Source of the DNA: CAIUVD01 sp044338255
GTDB taxonomy: Bacteria; Planctomycetota; UBA11346
Assembly: GCA_044338255.1 (NCBI GenBank)
Contig: JBIILZ010000164.1
Span: forward strand, 1 to 6,379
Direction of reading: 5' to 3'
Length of the DNA stretch: 6,379 nt
Part shown: one piece after another, positions 4,276-6,379 of the stretch
How positions within the stretch are numbered: the first letter of the stretch is position 1
Layout of the letters: every line of letters starts with the position of its first letter
The notes under the pieces: generated by a model
Database searches by the model: none
What the model saw: only the letters and a program-made list of their open reading frames with translations
What the model was told of the DNA's origin: nothing
Translations under genes and position numbers: made by a program

Positions 4276-6348
4276 TTACCGGCTGGCGCCACGCCCCTCG
4301 TCTGCCACGGCGCGACGACGCAGGCCACCGGCAAGCGCCAACAGGCCGCTAAACACCAGCGCAGCAAAGCCGCTGCCGAGACCACACGGATGGCTGCTGC
4401 AGCCGCAATCCGTCGCTCCCGTGCCGCTGTCAGCCGGCGCGCTCACCACCAGGACGCCGTCAACAGCGGTGATGACGTAGTCGGGATCGGTCGCGCCCGC
4501 AACCACGATCGCATAGCTGCCAGCCGGACTGGTGCTGGTGGCCGTGGTGGTCACGGTCGCAGGAGTCTCCAGGCCGGCCACGGTATCGGGCGCCACCAGT
4601 CCCTCCGCATCTACGGTCAGGCTGGGCACTGCCTCGCCGACCACCATGGCCTGATCGACCGCCCGCAGCGTCAGCGCCTTGGGCCATACGGTCAGCAGCA
4701 CCGTGCTGGTCACCGGCGCGTAGCTCACGGAATCATCCGGCGTGAAGGTCACCGACAGGAGCTGATCGGCCCCGGGGTGCAGGATGGTGCCCAGTGGCGG
4801 GGTGTAGACATAGGTCCCAGACACCGCCGCCAGTACGCTACCCGCGCCCGCGATTCCCGCCGTCTGTACTGCCGTCTGTACTGCCGTCTGTACTGCCGTC
4901 TGTGCAGCTGTCTGTGTCGTCGCCTGCAATTGCTCGCCCGACAACGGCGTGCCATAGGTGATCGCCGCCGGTGTCGGCCAGCTGATGGTCGCGGTCGCAG
5001 CGGTGATGGTCAGGGTTCCGTTGCCACTGGTCACCGTGTAGTTGGTCAGACGCCCGGAGGGATCGGCCAGCACCGGCGTGATCGTCTCTGCGGAGGTCGG
5101 ACCATAGGTGCCGGCCGGCGTCTCCCTGGTCGCGCTGGTGACATAGGTCGCGGTGATCGCATCGCCGCTGAGCACGCCGGTGAACACGCCGGTGAACACC
5201 GGATCGGCCTGGTCGAAGACCCGCGTCGCCGGATCGGCCGTCACCTGCAATGCCGCCCGCGCCACGGTGAACGAACGGGTGACCTGCGGCGCGGGAGCGA
5301 CGCCGGCATCGCCCGCCTGATCCGCCGCCACCACCACGGTACCGGCGCCGGTGATGGTCAGCTGCGCGCCGACCAGCGTCGCTGGGCCGCTGAGCACGCT
5401 GAAGACCGGTGCCAGTCCCGATGAGGCCGTCGCCGCCCGTGTGAACGGTGCCGCGCCGTAGGTCTGGTCGCTGATCGCGGTGAAGGTGATGCTCTGCGCC
5501 AGTCCCGTCGGCAGGACGCCGAAGGAACGGCTGGGGATGCCATTGACCACCGCGCGGATTCGCAGCGGCGTCGTCAGCGTCGCGATCACCGTGACCGCGC
5601 CGTCGGTCGCCTGCTGATCCTGATCGCGAGCAGCGGCCCAGATGCGTCCACTGGTCAGGTCCTCCACCAGCACCAGCGGCGCGTTGGCCGGACTGGCACT
5701 GTAGTTGCCGCTGCTGGTGTCGATCACCGGCATGAAACCGGAGCCGGTAATGGTCAGACGGTTGCTGGTCACGCTGTCCACGCCGGTGATCACGGGCCGG
5801 GTATACGGCGCGGCGCCGATGGGATCGTAGACCTCGCTGCTGCCCAGGCGCCCGCTGACGACGGTGCCCCCCGCAACCAGGACCTCGCCAGAGGGCAGCA
5901 GCGTCGCAGTGTGGTCATAGCGTGCGGTCGCCAGACCGCCGGTGGCACTCCAACTGTTCGTCTGCGGATCGTAGATCTCGCTCGATGAGAGCTGACCGCT
6001 GACGCCGTAGCCGCCAGTCACCAGCACCCGGCCCGAGGCGAGCAGCGTCGCGGTGTGGCGCTGGCGCGCACTGGTCATCGCTGCGGCCGCGCTCCAGGTT
6101 GCAGTTTGCGCGTCGTAGCGTTCGCAACTGGCCAGGACGGTGGCGCCAAAGCCGCTGAGCGCACAGAGGGAAGACCTGGCCGTCTCTGTGGGCTCGGTGG
6201 GCTCGATGGGCTCTGAGGTGAAAGGCGGCGGTCGGCGGCGGCCCGAATCCCGCAAATGCATTGCGTTGCTTCGAGCCGCGGCGCGATCGATGCCGATCCC
6301 GCTCCAGGCGCGATTGCGCCGCGGGTTGAAGAAACGGGTGTTGGACAT
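4276..6348 (-). CDS. Kelch / IPT / MBG-domain surface protein with C-terminal sorting signal, probably missing its normal N-terminus
   Basis: This 690-residue frame ends in TAA. Residues 1-66 are basic, Pro/Glu-rich, have no signal peptide and match nothing I know. Then come about two and a half kelch motifs: GFGATVLASCERYDAQTATW (66-85), then RHTATLLASGRVLVTGG (97-113) with EIYDPQTNSW (124-133), then DHTATLLPSGEVLVAGG (145-161) with SEVYDP (171-176). Next are an IPT/TIG-like domain (about 184-278), an Ig-like domain (285-362), an MBG-type domain (365-449), an Ig-like domain with a repeat insertion (453-554), a second MBG-type domain (557-637) and a sorting tail (648-690). Kelch propellers normally need six or seven blades, so most of the propeller and the export signal appear lost. 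The frame has no stop between 6348 and the window edge, so the true start may lie outside. Role by domain type: cell-surface adhesion or binding; no catalytic residues are evident. Confidence 0.75.
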   Translation of the reverse strand: MSNTRFFNPRRNRAWSGIGIDRAAARSNAMHLRDSGRRRPPPFTSEPIEPTEPTETARSSLCALSGFGATVLASCERYDAQTATWSAAAAMTSARQRHTATLLASGRVLVTGGYGVSGQLSSSEIYDPQTNSWSATGGLATARYDHTATLLPSGEVLVAGGTVVSGRLGSSEVYDPIGAAPYTRPVITGVDSVTSNRLTITGSGFMPVIDTSSGNYSASPANAPLVLVEDLTSGRIWAAARDQDQQATDGAVTVIATLTTPLRIRAVVNGIPSRSFGVLPTGLAQSITFTAISDQTYGAAPFTRAATASSGLAPVFSVLSGPATLVGAQLTITGAGTVVVAADQAGDAGVAPAPQVTRSFTVARAALQVTADPATRVFDQADPVFTGVFTGVLSGDAITATYVTSATRETPAGTYGPTSAETITPVLADPSGRLTNYTVTSGNGTLTITAATATISWPTPAAITYGTPLSGEQLQATTQTAAQTAVQTAVQTAVQTAGIAGAGSVLAAVSGTYVYTPPLGTILHPGADQLLSVTFTPDDSVSYAPVTSTVLLTVWPKALTLRAVDQAMVVGEAVPSLTVDAEGLVAPDTVAGLETPATVTTTATSTSPAGSYAIVVAGATDPDYVITAVDGVLVVSAPADSGTGATDCGCSSHPCGLGSGFAALVFSGLLALAGGLRRRAVADEGRGASR
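4279..4407 (-). other. C-terminal sorting signal of the kelch/MBG protein
   Basis: Residues 648-690 contain CGCSSHPCGLGSG (648-660), a hydrophobic helix (FAALVFSGLLALAGG, 661-675), RRR (677-679) and a polar end. The plan matches the tail of the convergent neighbour: Cys-Gly-rich motif, single helix, arginines. It has three cysteines (648, 650, 655) instead of one, and a longer tail after the arginines. CGLGSG here corresponds to CGAGGL in the neighbour. It is probably cut and anchored by the same machinery, which is not encoded in this window. Confidence 0.68.
4859..4918 (-). repeat. 12-base tandem repeat inside the kelch/MBG gene
   Basis: On the plus strand the unit GCCGTCTGTACT occurs three times exactly (4859-4894), followed by two degenerate copies (4895-4906 and 4907-4918). 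On the coding strand it gives the four-residue repeat QTAV (QTAAQTAVQTAVQTAVQTA, residues 479-497). It sits within an Ig-like domain between ITYGTPLSGEQLQAT and GTYVYTPPLGT, a place where related domains usually have only a short turn, so it is an expanded loop. The period keeps the reading frame. Confidence 0.88.
5173..5196 (-). repeat. Two direct copies of a 12-base unit
   Basis: CACGCCGGTGAA occurs twice in a row, encoding the VFTGVFTG stretch (residues 384-391) of the first MBG-type domain. Related domains also have alternating F-T-G patterns here, so this may be normal strand sequence rather than a new duplication. Confidence 0.6.
6187..6213 (-). repeat. 9-base repeat encoding Glu-Pro-(Ile/Thr)
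   Basis: Three 9-base units ending GGGCTC on the plus strand encode the EPIEPTEPT run (residues 47-55) of the kelch/MBG frame. It lies just outside the point where kelch similarity begins (about residue 66), so it may mark a linker or a junction between unrelated sequences. Confidence 0.7.
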
Positions 6349-6379
6349 GGCCCTGGGTGATTTGCTTCCGCATACCAGG

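Noticed and set aside
4054..5424. Long plus-strand open frame of 456 codons opposite the kelch/MBG gene, beginning near the His-rich run.
   Set aside because: Its product is rich in Arg, Gly and His with no domain or hydrophobic core, while the minus strand encodes recognisable domains throughout. It is a shadow frame of GC-rich DNA.

Overview
The window is 6,379 bases, mostly high-GC, from what looks like a free-living Gram-negative bacterium with a large secretome. Both long genes encode repetitive secreted proteins built from bacterial Ig-like, cadherin-like and MBG-type domains. Both end in a Cys/Gly motif, one hydrophobic helix and an Arg-rich tail. That style, plus a D-x-N-x-N-G loop inside a sugar-dehydrogenase-like propeller, recalls Planctomycetota, Verrucomicrobiota and relatives, but no marker gene here fixes the taxon.

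Layout. (1) Bases 1-219: the minus strand carries the first ~32 codons of an oleate hydratase (MCRA family) gene, starting at 219, after which homology stops abruptly; this is a gene remnant. A second, unidentified minus-strand open frame reaches the left edge. (2) Bases 220-1101: about 880 bases, visibly more AT-rich than the genes, with no convincing long gene. It holds a possible minus-strand promoter for the remnant, two small inverted repeats and a stretch (523-734) where two minus-strand frames are open. (3) Bases 1102-4026, plus strand: a 974-residue secreted protein. Its order is signal peptide, Ig-like domain, PQQ/GSDH-type beta-propeller, two Ig-like domains, two near-identical 94-residue cadherin-like repeats, Asn linker and C-terminal sorting signal. 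(4) Bases 4027-4275: a short gap between convergent genes, with a possible 48-codon small ORF containing four copies of a 6-base repeat. (5) Bases 4276-6348, minus strand: a 690-residue protein with only two to three kelch motifs, an IPT/TIG-like domain, four Ig/MBG-type domains and a sorting signal. Its N-terminus has no signal peptide, and its frame is open to the right edge.

How they may work together: the two convergent genes probably encode surface or envelope-anchored proteins handled by the same C-terminal sorting machinery. The first may carry an oxidoreductase-like propeller; the second is a kelch/Ig adhesin-like protein that seems to have lost or replaced its 5' portion. With the hydratase fragment and several in-frame tandem repeats, the region looks like an accessory segment shaped by recombination. 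I see no complete new multi-gene system. The strongest leads are the shared sorting tails, the hybrid propeller architecture, and the truncated genes at each side.
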